NCBI RefSeq assembly: GCF_002150035.1
Contig: NZ_NETS01000010.1
Span: forward strand, 1,426,001 to 1,490,000
Origin: Leptospira venezuelensis
Lineage (GTDB): Bacteria > Spirochaetota > Leptospiria > Leptospirales > Leptospiraceae
DNA length: 64,000 nucleotides
Direction of reading: 5' to 3'
In this document: positions 49,801 through 59,140 of the stretch, piece after piece
How the letters are laid out: each line of letters opens with the position of its first letter
Position numbering within the stretch: the first letter of the stretch is position 1
Position numbers and translations under genes: made by a program
Notes under the pieces: generated by a model
What the model was told of the DNA's origin: nothing
Databases searched by the model: none
What the model saw: the letters and a program-made list of their open reading frames with translations, nothing else

Positions 49801-50955
49801 TCAGAGAATCTCGTTCTTTTTCTCCTTTTCGAAATATAGAACATTTAAGATAAGATTAGTGATATCTATATCTTCTAATCCGTGCTGGTTGGTTCGTAGA
49901 AAACAGTTTCTTCTCGCTTCTATAAGTTTTTCGATCAATATTTCTCTATCGACCGAACTCTTCAAGATATCAATAGGATGGATAGTTCGACTTGCTCCCT
50001 TATTCCGAATCATTAGCTCTATTTGATCGATCAGTTCTGACTTGGAGAATTGGTTTGTACTTTTTCCAAATTTCCTCTCTATTTTCGATAAGAGAAACTC
50101 GTAGGTTTGGTTTCTCGCATATTCCTGCTCGCTCTTAAAATACTCCGATGTTTTTGCCGGCAAATTCTCCGGTTTAAGTTCCAGATAAAGTTCTCTTCCT
50201 TTTGGGCCAGCATTATCCAAAAGAATATAGGTGCCATTAACAAAGTTTTCATGGTCCTTTTCGGTTTTTAGGAATTCGAAGATCCCTTGTGCGCATTCTG
50301 GTGTGCAGATTCTTCTTAAGATACTTGTGATCGATCTTTTGATTTTTACATCATTCGTTTTTACGAGTTGTCCTAAAAGATGTGGAACACTTTCCTTCCC
50401 ATAAACTCCGTAAAGAAATGTTCTTTGTCCATGACCATCTACACTTATTACATGCTGAGGAATAAAGAACGCTTTAGCTTCAGAACGCAAAAATCTTTCG
50501 TCTATCAGACCTAAAAGTCCCGGGGTCTGTCTATAACTTAGGAAAAGAGAAAATTGAAAGTATTGTTGGCTATTGGCGGAAACGATAGGTTGTTTCGGAT
50601 CGATTTTCTCATAGACCTTTAAAATGATAGGAGTTCTTTCCGATTTTTTATCCGAAAGAGCGATGAAATATCCCAAATCTAAAAGAACTAAATGATTCGG
50701 TTCTTTGGATTGAATTTCCTCTTCCAGAATCCGAACGATTATCGGGACTGAATCACTCTTATCTTTGGAAAAGACAGACCAGTTATTATCCATCATCTCA
50801 TTATATGTTTTCAGTTTTTCCTGGTCGCTTGTCGGAGAAATAGATCGCAAGGAATTCACAGATTGGATGATTTCCTTTTCGTAAGAAGATTCTGCTGCTA
50901 CGGAACTTAAGCAAGTTAGGATAAGAAGTATGTATACAGATTTCATTTTCAACAT
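49801..50955 (-). CDS. Secreted helical-repeat protein of unknown function
   Basis: 384 residues. A signal peptide ends near SSVAAES (Cys15 in ILTCLSS could be a lipobox but is weak). The mature part is mainly helical with repeated units (VPIIVRILEEEIQS; VPHLLGQLVKTNDVKIKRSITSILRRIC) that resemble HEAT-type repeats. No catalytic motif is visible. Confidence 0.65.
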   Translation of the reverse strand: MLKMKSVYILLILTCLSSVAAESSYEKEIIQSVNSLRSISPTSDQEKLKTYNEMMDNNWSVFSKDKSDSVPIIVRILEEEIQSKEPNHLVLLDLGYFIALSDKKSERTPIILKVYEKIDPKQPIVSANSQQYFQFSLFLSYRQTPGLLGLIDERFLRSEAKAFFIPQHVISVDGHGQRTFLYGVYGKESVPHLLGQLVKTNDVKIKRSITSILRRICTPECAQGIFEFLKTEKDHENFVNGTYILLDNAGPKGRELYLELKPENLPAKTSEYFKSEQEYARNQTYEFLLSKIERKFGKSTNQFSKSELIDQIELMIRNKGASRTIHPIDILKSSVDREILIEKLIEARRNCFLRTNQHGLEDIDITNLILNVLYFEKEKKNEIL

Positions 50956-51026
50956 TGAAAGACCCCTTACATTATATACGGCGTTTGAAACATCTTGCCA
51001 GCTTTCTAAAAAATATTTCTATTTTT

Positions 51027-51647
51027 CTAATAAATAACCCTAAACGCTCCCGCAGTCCCTGCAGGAATATCTTTGATAGCTTCGAACTTTAAACCGGTTT
51101 CTTGTGCATTATCAAAAACGGTTTGGGTAATTAGGATCTCTCCTGCTTCTGCAGTATCTTCGCCCAACTTACTTGCTGTATTTACTTCTGAGCCGAAAAC
51201 ATCCGAGTCTCCGATCTTCAAAACTTTTCCGTAGCCTAATCCCACGCATAGAAGTATCTTTTCTTCCGGGATCTTGTCTTTATTGTATTCCAATAATTCT
51301 TTTTGCATTCTGATCGCTGCTTGTAGTCCTTTTGCCACGTTTCGGAAGATCACTAAAAAACTATCTCCTTCTGATTTGAGAAGTATTCCATCGTGGTCTT
51401 CTATGATCGGCACTAAAACTCTTTCGGATTCATGGATAGTTTGTAGAAAATGGATGATCCCGAATTTTTCGACACCTCTCGAAAACCCAGAGAGGTCAGT
51501 GAACATAATACACCAAACTTCTCCGAATAGGTCCCAGATTCGGGCATCTATTTTTTCTTTATCGGCCCCAGGCTTTAATCTTTCTAAAACTAGGTTTTCT
51601 AATCTGTCTTCGGATGCGCTTGCGAATATACTTCTCTTGAATGCCAT
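51027..51647 (-). CDS. Class III nucleotidyl cyclase-domain protein
   Basis: 206 residues, a single cyclase homology domain without sensor. CIMFTDLSGFSRGVEKFG has the first metal Asp, LLKSEGDSFLVIF has the second Asp and the adenine-recognition Lys, and VFGSEVNTASKLGEDTA holds the Asn, but the transition-state Arg of N-x-x-x-R is Lys. Activity may thus be low or altered. By family it would make cAMP as a cytoplasmic dimer. Confidence 0.78.
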   Translation of the reverse strand: MAFKRSIFASASEDRLENLVLERLKPGADKEKIDARIWDLFGEVWCIMFTDLSGFSRGVEKFGIIHFLQTIHESERVLVPIIEDHDGILLKSEGDSFLVIFRNVAKGLQAAIRMQKELLEYNKDKIPEEKILLCVGLGYGKVLKIGDSDVFGSEVNTASKLGEDTAEAGEILITQTVFDNAQETGLKFEAIKDIPAGTAGAFRVIY

Positions 51648-51745
51648 AAGAATCGATTAGTGGATCGCTTTTGTCTGAATCCGTCGACCCATTTTTTGAG
51701 AGACTAAATCTTTAAAATCGGTTATCCTAAAGAAGGAAGGTTGGA

Positions 51746-52585
51746 ATGAGATTCGTTTGTGAATTAAGTTGGGAATATTGTATTTCCGGCTTTGCTCTTT
51801 ATCAATTGAAAATGAATTTCCTGCGTTATTATCCTATAGCAGGTATTGCATTTCTGATCTTCTGGGTTTGGAAAAAGGACTTTTTTCAAAAATTCAGGAT
51901 CCAAAAAGATTTCCCTAAAAAGGAAAGGATTATCTTCGAATTAAAACAATCTGCAATCACTCTTACTATGTTCAGCTCGATTGCTGTTACTGTATATGTC
52001 CTTGGGAAATTGAAGATACTTCATCTTAGAACGTATAAGGATTTTACGGAGTATGGAATGGGTTATGCATCATTTAGTTTCGCATTACTTACGATCTGGC
52101 ATGAGACTTGGTTTTATTGGGTACATAGGATCATGCATCATCGAAAAATTTATCCTTATATTCATTCTGTTCATCATAGATCAGTAAACCCATCTCCTTT
52201 GGCGGCCTATAATTTCCATTGGGCGGAGGCTTTTTTGGAAGGTGTATATGTAGTTCCTGCCCTTTGTATCCTTCCTTTGCACTTTTATGTTTTTCTAATC
52301 CATACTTTTTATGCAATGATCATGAATATCTGGTGGCATTTGGGGTATGAGTTCTTCCCTAAGGGTTGGACCACTCATCCAATTTTGAAATGGATTAACA
52401 CTTCTACCCATCATAATCTCCATCACCAGAAGTTTCATGGCAACTATAGTCTTTATTTTAATTTTTGGGATAGAATTATGGGAACGAATTTTAAGGATTA
52501 TTCCCAAGTTTTTGAAAATAGCAGAAAAGTAGAGAAGAGGGAGGAGATTCCCGTTATCTCCTCCGCTTATATGCAGAAATATTAA
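51746..52585 (+). CDS. Fatty-acid hydroxylase / sterol-desaturase family protein, copy 2
   Basis: 279 residues, the same length as copy 1 at 32.6 kb and very similar in the C-terminal half (AAYNFHWAEAFLE; NIWWHLGYEFFPKGW; STHHNLHHQKFHGNYSL). The His boxes HETWFYWVHRIMHH and VHHRS are present. N-termini differ (RFVCELSWEYC vs NACDFGWECV) but keep the two-Cys pattern. It ends one base before the minus-strand metallophosphoesterase stop. Confidence 0.88.
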   Translation: MRFVCELSWEYCISGFALYQLKMNFLRYYPIAGIAFLIFWVWKKDFFQKFRIQKDFPKKERIIFELKQSAITLTMFSSIAVTVYVLGKLKILHLRTYKDFTEYGMGYASFSFALLTIWHETWFYWVHRIMHHRKIYPYIHSVHHRSVNPSPLAAYNFHWAEAFLEGVYVVPALCILPLHFYVFLIHTFYAMIMNIWWHLGYEFFPKGWTTHPILKWINTSTHHNLHHQKFHGNYSLYFNFWDRIMGTNFKDYSQVFENSRKVEKREEIPVISSAYMQKY

Positions 52586-52586
52586 T

Positions 52587-54116
52587 TTATTCTTTAATTC
52601 TGACTTTTAAGAATTTTCTTCTTAGCCGTATTTCTCCTTCCAGAGATTTGGATAAGGCTTCGAACTTTTTATTTTGAAGATCTATACTTTCTACTAGCGT
52701 TTCATACATAGGGTTCGTTTTTCCATCGGGAACTAAGAAGCTTGGTTTTATTTCTCCCTCAGTATAAACTTTAAATGAAGCGACGTTTGCGTCCTCGTCT
52801 ATAAATAATACTGCTCCTCCGTGGGAGGACATTGGTTGGATCGTATCTACTACCCAGCCGCCTGTATTGAATACTTCTTTGTCTGAAATCTTCAGGCCCA
52901 GGTCTTGGGTCTCCACCGCAAATGGTTTATGTGTATGCCCAAAAATCAAAGTATAATCGCTCGGGAATTCCCTTTTGGTTTTTTTAGTCTCTGCTTTCCA
53001 TTGTGCGGGAAGAGTTTCTCCTAGATAGGAATCCATATTATGAACTACTTCATCGCTCAGAACAGAATTGGACATTCCTCTTTCTGCTTGTCCCACTTTT
53101 ATTACGATCTTTGTGAGAACGGACTGAAGAACCCATGCAAAGATTGTTTTGAGAAAAAGCGCCACTTTTAGATTTCGAACTGCATAGTCTGCTACATTCT
53201 TCGCTAATTTACTTACTGCTTTTTCATCTTGCAGCATATCGTAAATTAGTCCGATACCCGTCCCAACTTTTCCTGATCTTCCCAGTGTGGACCAGAAGAA
53301 GTCAATCCATGCAAAATTTTCTCTCTCTAATACGTAAATGGACGTCGGATTTGGAACTTCTTTCTGTTTTCGGAAAGGAATATAATTTCCCATCTTTGTC
53401 CAAACAGATTGAGTGGGTTTTGGTTTATCAGCATCTTCGTCAATTTCGGGTAATAGGACCCTTTGGACCGTGCTCATTAAAGAATAAATATTTTCTAAAA
53501 AATGCCCATGAGTTAAGAACACTGAACGTTTCCCATTCTTGGAAGAAATTTCCAAATTTGGATAGGCGATCACAGCTTCTGCTTTCTTTAATTTTTTATT
53601 CCTTCTTAAAATTCCAGTAAGAAGATCGGATTGAATAAAGTCTGGGTTAACCATTTTTGTGGTGTGCCAAGTTTGATTGATATATTGATTTGGCTTTAGG
53701 TTCGCGATATAATCCATATATTGTTTTTCTCTCGCGGTTTCCCAAAGGTGGTGATCGTGATTTCCGGGAATATAGAGAATACTATCCGAAAAATGATGTT
53801 TCGTTTCTTTATATGCGATCTCCAAAAATCTTTCGAAGGTCATGGAAGCTTCGTTAATATCACCTAATGCTAATTCAAGCACGTCACCTAATAATATGAA
53901 TTGAGGCGGTTTAGAAGAACCGTTCACTGATTGAACGATGTGTTTTAAACAGTTTAGAAGTTCTGCAAGTGCAGGAGAAGTTTTCTGAGGATTTACTTTG
54001 AATCTATCGGAATCTTTTACTGGATCAGGGAACTCTTCGATGTATGTAAGTAAACTGTTATATGCTCCAAGGTGAATGTCGGAGATAACAATATATTTAA
54101 TTTTACTCTTTGGCAT
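52587..54116 (-). CDS. Calcineurin-type metallophosphoesterase
   Basis: 509 residues. Metal-binding motifs in order: ISDIHLGA (residues ~11-18), LLGDVLEL (~77), IPGNHDHH (~118), LTHGHFLE (~205) and IFGHTHKPF (~390). The long insertion between the last two motifs (~230-380) carries a hydrophobic stretch (ALFLKTIFAWVLQSVLTKIV) that may dock on the membrane. Family members hydrolyse phosphomonoesters, diesters or pyrophosphates, including lipid A precursors. It is divergent from the GMC oxidoreductase with ~100 bases between. Confidence 0.85.
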   Translation of the reverse strand: MPKSKIKYIVISDIHLGAYNSLLTYIEEFPDPVKDSDRFKVNPQKTSPALAELLNCLKHIVQSVNGSSKPPQFILLGDVLELALGDINEASMTFERFLEIAYKETKHHFSDSILYIPGNHDHHLWETAREKQYMDYIANLKPNQYINQTWHTTKMVNPDFIQSDLLTGILRRNKKLKKAEAVIAYPNLEISSKNGKRSVFLTHGHFLENIYSLMSTVQRVLLPEIDEDADKPKPTQSVWTKMGNYIPFRKQKEVPNPTSIYVLERENFAWIDFFWSTLGRSGKVGTGIGLIYDMLQDEKAVSKLAKNVADYAVRNLKVALFLKTIFAWVLQSVLTKIVIKVGQAERGMSNSVLSDEVVHNMDSYLGETLPAQWKAETKKTKREFPSDYTLIFGHTHKPFAVETQDLGLKISDKEVFNTGGWVVDTIQPMSSHGGAVLFIDEDANVASFKVYTEGEIKPSFLVPDGKTNPMYETLVESIDLQNKKFEALSKSLEGEIRLRRKFLKVRIKE

Positions 54117-54220
54117 TTAGGATGTGAATCATTCAAAAAACGTTAATAAAATCAATTAATTATTGCTATTTTTAGGTAAATGCGGCAAATAAGTAGATTT
54201 TTCGGCGTTAGGAGGTCTAC

Positions 54221-55948
54221 TTGAAACTTTACGAGGCTATAATAATCGGAACTGGATTCGGCGGTTCGATCAATGCCTGTCGTTTATCAAAAAAATGGCC
54301 AGGCAAAGTTTTAGTACTCGAACGAGGGAAAGAATATCCTAAAGGTTCGTTCCCAAGATCTCCAGAGGGAATGTCTAAAAACTTCTGGAACATTCCGGAA
54401 GAAGGTCGTATTCCTCGATCTTCTAAGTTTAAAAGAGCAGGCAGGCAAACTGGATTATTCGATATTCGTAATTATCCAAAACTTGATGTAGTTCTTTCCG
54501 CTGGTTTAGGCGGAGGTTCTTTGATCTATGCAAACGTGTTTCTGGAACCACCCGACCATATTTTTGATCATCGTTGGCCCGAAACTATTAAAAAGAAACA
54601 TTTAAAACCTTATTATAAAATAGTAAAAGATATCTTGGGCTCCAGACCTATTCCGGATACTGGGGAAGATAGACGTAAAGTGGTTCGTACTGAATTATAT
54701 GAACATTTTGCTAAACATGAATCAAGAGTTTCTAAAAGAGCCGATATTAATGTATTTTTCGGGAACGATTTTAAAAAGCCGACTCCAATAGGAGTTCAGG
54801 AAAAAAACCGCTTCGGAGCGGTCCAAACGTCTTGTACTTACTGCGCAGAATGTGATGTAGGATGTAATACTCACTCTAAGAACACCCTAGATCTAAATTA
54901 TCTTTTTGTGGCTAGGAACTCCAACAAAGCTGAGATCAAGACAGAACATCTTGCTACCAAAATTGTTCCCTTAAATGGCAAAGGAGAAGAAGATCCTTCT
55001 CAGTCAGGAGAATACGGTTTTAGAGTTCATTATCTGAATTTGCAAAACGGAAAAACTTCCGAATCTTTTGCCGACACAAAACGTATCGTAGTTTCCGCAG
55101 GAACTTTGGGTTCTACGGAACTTCTACTTAAATGTAAAACTAAGTTTAAGACTTTACCAAAGATCTCTGATAAATTAGGAACACAATTCTCAGGGAACGG
55201 AGACTTTCTTTCCTTTGCTGCGAAAGGAAAGAAACCTGCGGATCCAAATTATGGTCCAGTGATCACTCAGTATACGGATTATAATTTATTTTCCGGATTC
55301 GATTCAAAAAAAGCCTTCTTATTGGAAGATGCAAGTTATCCAGTATTTGCTTCTTATTTTGTCTCTGGTGCGATCCCAATCATCTTCAGATTGAAGTATG
55401 TTTTTCATTTTATCGGAGAACTTTTCAAAAGTATCATAAGCGGCAAAATTTTCGGTAGAGTAGGGTTTCTTTTGAGTGAAGCCTTGAAAGGAGACCTTTC
55501 CTATACATCTGCAGTTCTTCTTTGTATGGGAATAGATACTTCCGATGGGAAAATGTATTTGGATAAAAATGGTAATCTTCAAATTCAATGGCCTCAGAAA
55601 GAGAACCTAACACTTTATAATACCATAATGGATGTGAACAAGAGGTTCGCGAAATTCACAGATGCAAAGACAAGATTCCCGATGCCGACGTATTCTTGGC
55701 CTGTACGTAATAACGTTACTGTCCATCCTCTGGGCGGATGCGTGCTTGGACCCTCGGCGAATACGGGAGTTTGTTCTTCAGATCTTAAAACTTTCGGTAA
55801 GGTTTTCGGTTACGAAGGTTTGTATGTTGCGGATGGCAGTTTGTTGCCAACTGCAGTAGGTGCTAACCCTTCTATGACTATTTCTGCTCTTTCGGAAATG
55901 GTGGCAGAAGGTATTACCGGCAAGAAGCCGAGTGCAAGTTTAAGGTAG
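54221..55948 (+). CDS. GMC-family flavoprotein oxidoreductase, cholesterol-oxidase-like
   Basis: 575 residues. FAD-binding IIGTGFGGSINACRLS near the N-terminus, AGLGGGSLIYANVF, and the C-terminal VHPLGGCVLG and VADGSLLPTAVGANPSMTI are typical of the cholesterol-oxidase-like branch. An added C-x2-C-x2-C-x3-C motif at residues 205-215 (CTYCAECDVGC) could hold an iron-sulfur cluster. AGGAGG lies five bases before the TTG start. It begins an operon with an alpha/beta hydrolase and an SDR. Confidence 0.87.
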   Translation: MKLYEAIIIGTGFGGSINACRLSKKWPGKVLVLERGKEYPKGSFPRSPEGMSKNFWNIPEEGRIPRSSKFKRAGRQTGLFDIRNYPKLDVVLSAGLGGGSLIYANVFLEPPDHIFDHRWPETIKKKHLKPYYKIVKDILGSRPIPDTGEDRRKVVRTELYEHFAKHESRVSKRADINVFFGNDFKKPTPIGVQEKNRFGAVQTSCTYCAECDVGCNTHSKNTLDLNYLFVARNSNKAEIKTEHLATKIVPLNGKGEEDPSQSGEYGFRVHYLNLQNGKTSESFADTKRIVVSAGTLGSTELLLKCKTKFKTLPKISDKLGTQFSGNGDFLSFAAKGKKPADPNYGPVITQYTDYNLFSGFDSKKAFLLEDASYPVFASYFVSGAIPIIFRLKYVFHFIGELFKSIISGKIFGRVGFLLSEALKGDLSYTSAVLLCMGIDTSDGKMYLDKNGNLQIQWPQKENLTLYNTIMDVNKRFAKFTDAKTRFPMPTYSWPVRNNVTVHPLGGCVLGPSANTGVCSSDLKTFGKVFGYEGLYVADGSLLPTAVGANPSMTISALSEMVAEGITGKKPSASLR

Positions 55949-55957
55949 GATATTCGA

Positions 55958-57790
55958 TTGGCTATAGCGACGAAAAAGAAATCAAAGAAAAGTGCCGGTA
56001 AATCTAAGTTAGGCAAAACAGGAGTCAATTCGCATCCAGTAAGTTTGGAATTCACGGAGGAGATGAAAGGTTTCGTTTCCATGCCAGGATCCTTTAATTA
56101 CCAAGAAGATTATGCCGCTGGAAAGAAAGCTGGAAACTATCTGATGTTTCACCTAACGATACGAGTGACTGATACTCAGTTCTTTGTATATGATCCAAAT
56201 GAAACTGGAGAGGCGATCGGTTGGGTTGAATGCCAGCCTCTGGGCGGAAGATTCGAAGTGGAAAAAGGTGTCTTCAATTGTTTCGTGGACTATGGCAAAC
56301 CTTCTGCCAATGAAAAACATATGAAATACCGTCTGTTCCTGAAGAACAAAGCAGGAAAGAAGATCACCTTAAACGGATTCAAGAAGGTAGTAGACGATGG
56401 CATCTTGAATATCTGGAGAGATACTTCTACCCTTTATACAACTGTGTATGAAGGGTATGTGGATGAAAAAGCGGAACCTAAAGCTAATGTTCTCGCTAAA
56501 GGGATCTTGCATATATTAGAAAAAGATTTTATTAAGCAGATGACGACTTTTAAGTCAAATGGTCGCACTTTTTCGGAAAGAAAAGACGCTCTATTTAGAT
56601 TCGGTGAATTATTCATGGGGAATCTGTGGGAAATTTATGGAGCACAATTTAGAAGAGCAGAACCGGAACTTTGGAGAGAAAGAGATATCCCTGTATTCAC
56701 TTTGGACGGGGTGAAAAATTCCAAGATCACTTTTCATCCATTCACTACAGAAGACAAAATTTCTCTTAATTTAGTACGTTTTCAGAAGAAAGAAAGTAAG
56801 GACGTTGTAGTTCTTATGCACGGGCTTACTACTTCTACAGACATGTTTGTTATGCCTGAGCATAAAAATCTTGTGACATATCTGCATGAGAATGGATTTA
56901 CAGATGTTTGGAGTTTCGACTGGAGAGGAAGTTTACGTTTTAATTATAATCTTTTCCCTCATAGATATACTTTAGATGATATCGCTCTTTATGATGTACC
57001 TGCTGCTTTAAAAGTAGTGAGAGACGCAGTTGGCGCAGGAAAAAGGATCCATTTTGTGGTACATTGTGTTGGGTCTATCTCATTTTTTATGAGTTTGTTC
57101 GGAGGAAAGATAGATGGAGTAACTAGCGTTGTCTCTAATAGTGTATCTCTTACTCCCAATGTTCCTACTTGGTCTAAGATCAAGTTGGCGTTCTCCCCCT
57201 TTTTGATGGAGTCTGTTTTCAGGTTTCCGAATGTGAATCCTCGTTGGCATTATCTTCCTGGATTTGCATCTGGTAAGGTTCTTGCTAAGTTTGTAAGTTT
57301 ATTCCATCACGAATGTGATGAACCCGCTTGTCATATGTTGAGTTTGATGTGGGGTACTGGATGGCCTGCTTGTTATGAGCATGCGAATCTTCCAGATATA
57401 ACTCATAGAAGAGTGGGGGATCTATTCGGCGCGACTTCAATGAATTATTACAGACATATTAGAAAAGCAGTAGGTCGAAAGGCTATGATCAAGTATACGC
57501 CTACTGATACTCGTTATGAATCTCTGCCGAATAATTATCTAGATAAGGCATCTGACATCAAAACACCCGTTCTGTTTATGACAGGTGACCAAAATAAAGT
57601 ATTCAAAGATTCTAATATTATAGCTTATGAAACATTAAATCGTTTGAATCCGGGAAATAGAAACGAACTGTTTATCGCAGAGGGTTATGGCCATCAAGAT
57701 ACTCTCATGGGAAAAAAGAGCGATAAAGACGTTTTTCCAAGGATAGTGGAGTTTCTGCGTAAGAATTCCAATGGAGTGAAAAAAGGTTAA
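55958..57790 (+). CDS. Alpha/beta hydrolase with Cys in the nucleophile position
   Basis: 610 residues. The N-terminal ~240 residues resemble the non-catalytic domain fused to hydrolases that accompany cholesterol-oxidase-like GMC proteins. The hydrolase core starts near residue 270: VVLMHGLTTSTDM (oxyanion strand), SFDWRGS, and the elbow VVHCVGSISF with Cys370 where Ser is usual. Candidate acid and base are Asp in MTGDQNKVF and His in GYGHQDTLMG. A Cys nucleophile occurs in some family members (dienelactone hydrolase), so it need not be dead. It starts 9 bases after the GMC stop at a TTG. Confidence 0.8.
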   Translation: MAIATKKKSKKSAGKSKLGKTGVNSHPVSLEFTEEMKGFVSMPGSFNYQEDYAAGKKAGNYLMFHLTIRVTDTQFFVYDPNETGEAIGWVECQPLGGRFEVEKGVFNCFVDYGKPSANEKHMKYRLFLKNKAGKKITLNGFKKVVDDGILNIWRDTSTLYTTVYEGYVDEKAEPKANVLAKGILHILEKDFIKQMTTFKSNGRTFSERKDALFRFGELFMGNLWEIYGAQFRRAEPELWRERDIPVFTLDGVKNSKITFHPFTTEDKISLNLVRFQKKESKDVVVLMHGLTTSTDMFVMPEHKNLVTYLHENGFTDVWSFDWRGSLRFNYNLFPHRYTLDDIALYDVPAALKVVRDAVGAGKRIHFVVHCVGSISFFMSLFGGKIDGVTSVVSNSVSLTPNVPTWSKIKLAFSPFLMESVFRFPNVNPRWHYLPGFASGKVLAKFVSLFHHECDEPACHMLSLMWGTGWPACYEHANLPDITHRRVGDLFGATSMNYYRHIRKAVGRKAMIKYTPTDTRYESLPNNYLDKASDIKTPVLFMTGDQNKVFKDSNIIAYETLNRLNPGNRNELFIAEGYGHQDTLMGKKSDKDVFPRIVEFLRKNSNGVKKG

Positions 57791-57792
57791 AT

Positions 57793-58617
57793 ATGTCTAC
57801 GGAAAACCGCCCAGTCGTTTTTCTAACAGGAGCAGCGGGAGGGATTGGCAGAGAAACGGCGACCCTTCTGTCCAAAAAAGGGTATCTTCTCTTTTTAACT
57901 GATCTACAGAAGCAGGCTTCAGATTTGAAGAAGTTTGCAGAAACATTAGGAAAAGATCATATAGTTTTTCCTTGTGATATCTCTAATGCCGCTGATTCGG
58001 AAAAAGCAATAAAAGAATGTATTAAACAATTTGGAAAGATCGACGTTCTTGTGAATAACGCAGGGATCATGAGACCTTCTAAATTTGAGAACCTCACCCA
58101 AGAGGAAATTGATGAACAGATAGGAATTAATGTCATTGGCACTATTCGGTTGACTAAATTGGGAATGCCTCATCTCAAAAAATCTAAAGGTAAACTGGTC
58201 ATCTTGTCTTCTCTCGCAGGAATTGTTCCTGCTCCTCATCATTCCATATATAGTGCGACTAAATTTGCGCTTAGAGGTTTTGCTCTTAGTTTATATCTAG
58301 AATGGAAGGAGATTGGAATACGCGTTAGTTCTATTCTTCCAGGAACTATACAATCTCCGATGACCAAGTATATGGCATCTAGAGATAGTTCTCCAATGGC
58401 TTATCTAAATCCACCCTTACCACCTTCTGCGGTTGCAAAATCAATTTGGAGAGCGATCCAAACTGATAAAGCTGAGATTTACGTTCCGTATTCTCAAGGT
58501 TTATTGGCTAGAGTTGCGTTATTATTCCCATCTTTATTGTCTTTGATCTATCCGATTATGGCCAAAAAAGGAATTCGAAATTTCGAATCATGGAAAAGAA
58601 AAGGAGTTTTTGATTAA
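57793..58617 (+). CDS. Short-chain dehydrogenase/reductase
   Basis: 274 residues. The cofactor motif TGAAGGIGRE (T-G-x3-G-x-G), NNAG near 88, catalytic Ser in ILSSLAG and the Y-x3-K motif SIYSATKF are all present. It oxidises or reduces a hydroxyl/keto group with NAD(P). It starts two bases after the hydrolase stop and probably acts with it and the GMC oxidase on the same lipid-like substrate. Confidence 0.9.
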   Translation: MSTENRPVVFLTGAAGGIGRETATLLSKKGYLLFLTDLQKQASDLKKFAETLGKDHIVFPCDISNAADSEKAIKECIKQFGKIDVLVNNAGIMRPSKFENLTQEEIDEQIGINVIGTIRLTKLGMPHLKKSKGKLVILSSLAGIVPAPHHSIYSATKFALRGFALSLYLEWKEIGIRVSSILPGTIQSPMTKYMASRDSSPMAYLNPPLPPSAVAKSIWRAIQTDKAEIYVPYSQGLLARVALLFPSLLSLIYPIMAKKGIRNFESWKRKGVFD

Positions 58618-58624
58618 TAGCGAA

Positions 58625-59074
58625 TTAGAAATTGTCTTCGCTTAACTCTTTTAATCTTTGATTCATTTTTATATGTGAATTACGTACGGCGGTCTGGATA
58701 TGCGAACTAAATACACTAGGCATAATCCCAGTTAAGATCGCAGTATGGCTGAATTTGGTGCGACCAGGGGTGATCTTTTCTAAAGTGAAACGATGATCTC
58801 CGGCGAACATGTATTTGAAAAAAAGTGGAAAGGCGCCTTTCCAAGATATGGATTTAGAATTGGTGAGTTCGTATATCAATGCCTTGGTGGGCAAATAGAC
58901 TCCCGTAAAATAATAATCGAAAACAATAATGGTTCCGTCTTGCACTGGTTTGCCGAGAATCCTTTTTAAGAATGGGTTCCAAGAAGGAAACTTGGAGAAG
59001 TCGGTAAAAATACTCCAAATTTTTTCAGGGGATGCCTGGATTTCTATCGAGGTGACGATTGTTTGAGGATTCAT
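58625..59074 (-). CDS. SRPBCC (START-like) lipid-binding domain protein
   Basis: 149 residues. SIEIQASPEKIWSIFTDFSKFPSWNPFLKRI and HRFTLEKITPGRTKFSHTAILTG match the polyketide-cyclase/SRPBCC fold, which forms a hydrophobic ligand cavity. It is convergent with the SDR gene (7 bases apart). A role in binding the substrate of the neighbouring oxidoreductases is suggested by position only. Confidence 0.82.
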   Translation of the reverse strand: MNPQTIVTSIEIQASPEKIWSIFTDFSKFPSWNPFLKRILGKPVQDGTIIVFDYYFTGVYLPTKALIYELTNSKSISWKGAFPLFFKYMFAGDHRFTLEKITPGRTKFSHTAILTGIMPSVFSSHIQTAVRNSHIKMNQRLKELSEDNF

Positions 59075-59140
59075 TCGTCACATATCTGATGTTCTATCTG
59101 AAAAATGTCCATCTAATAAATGTTTAAAATTCGGTAATTT

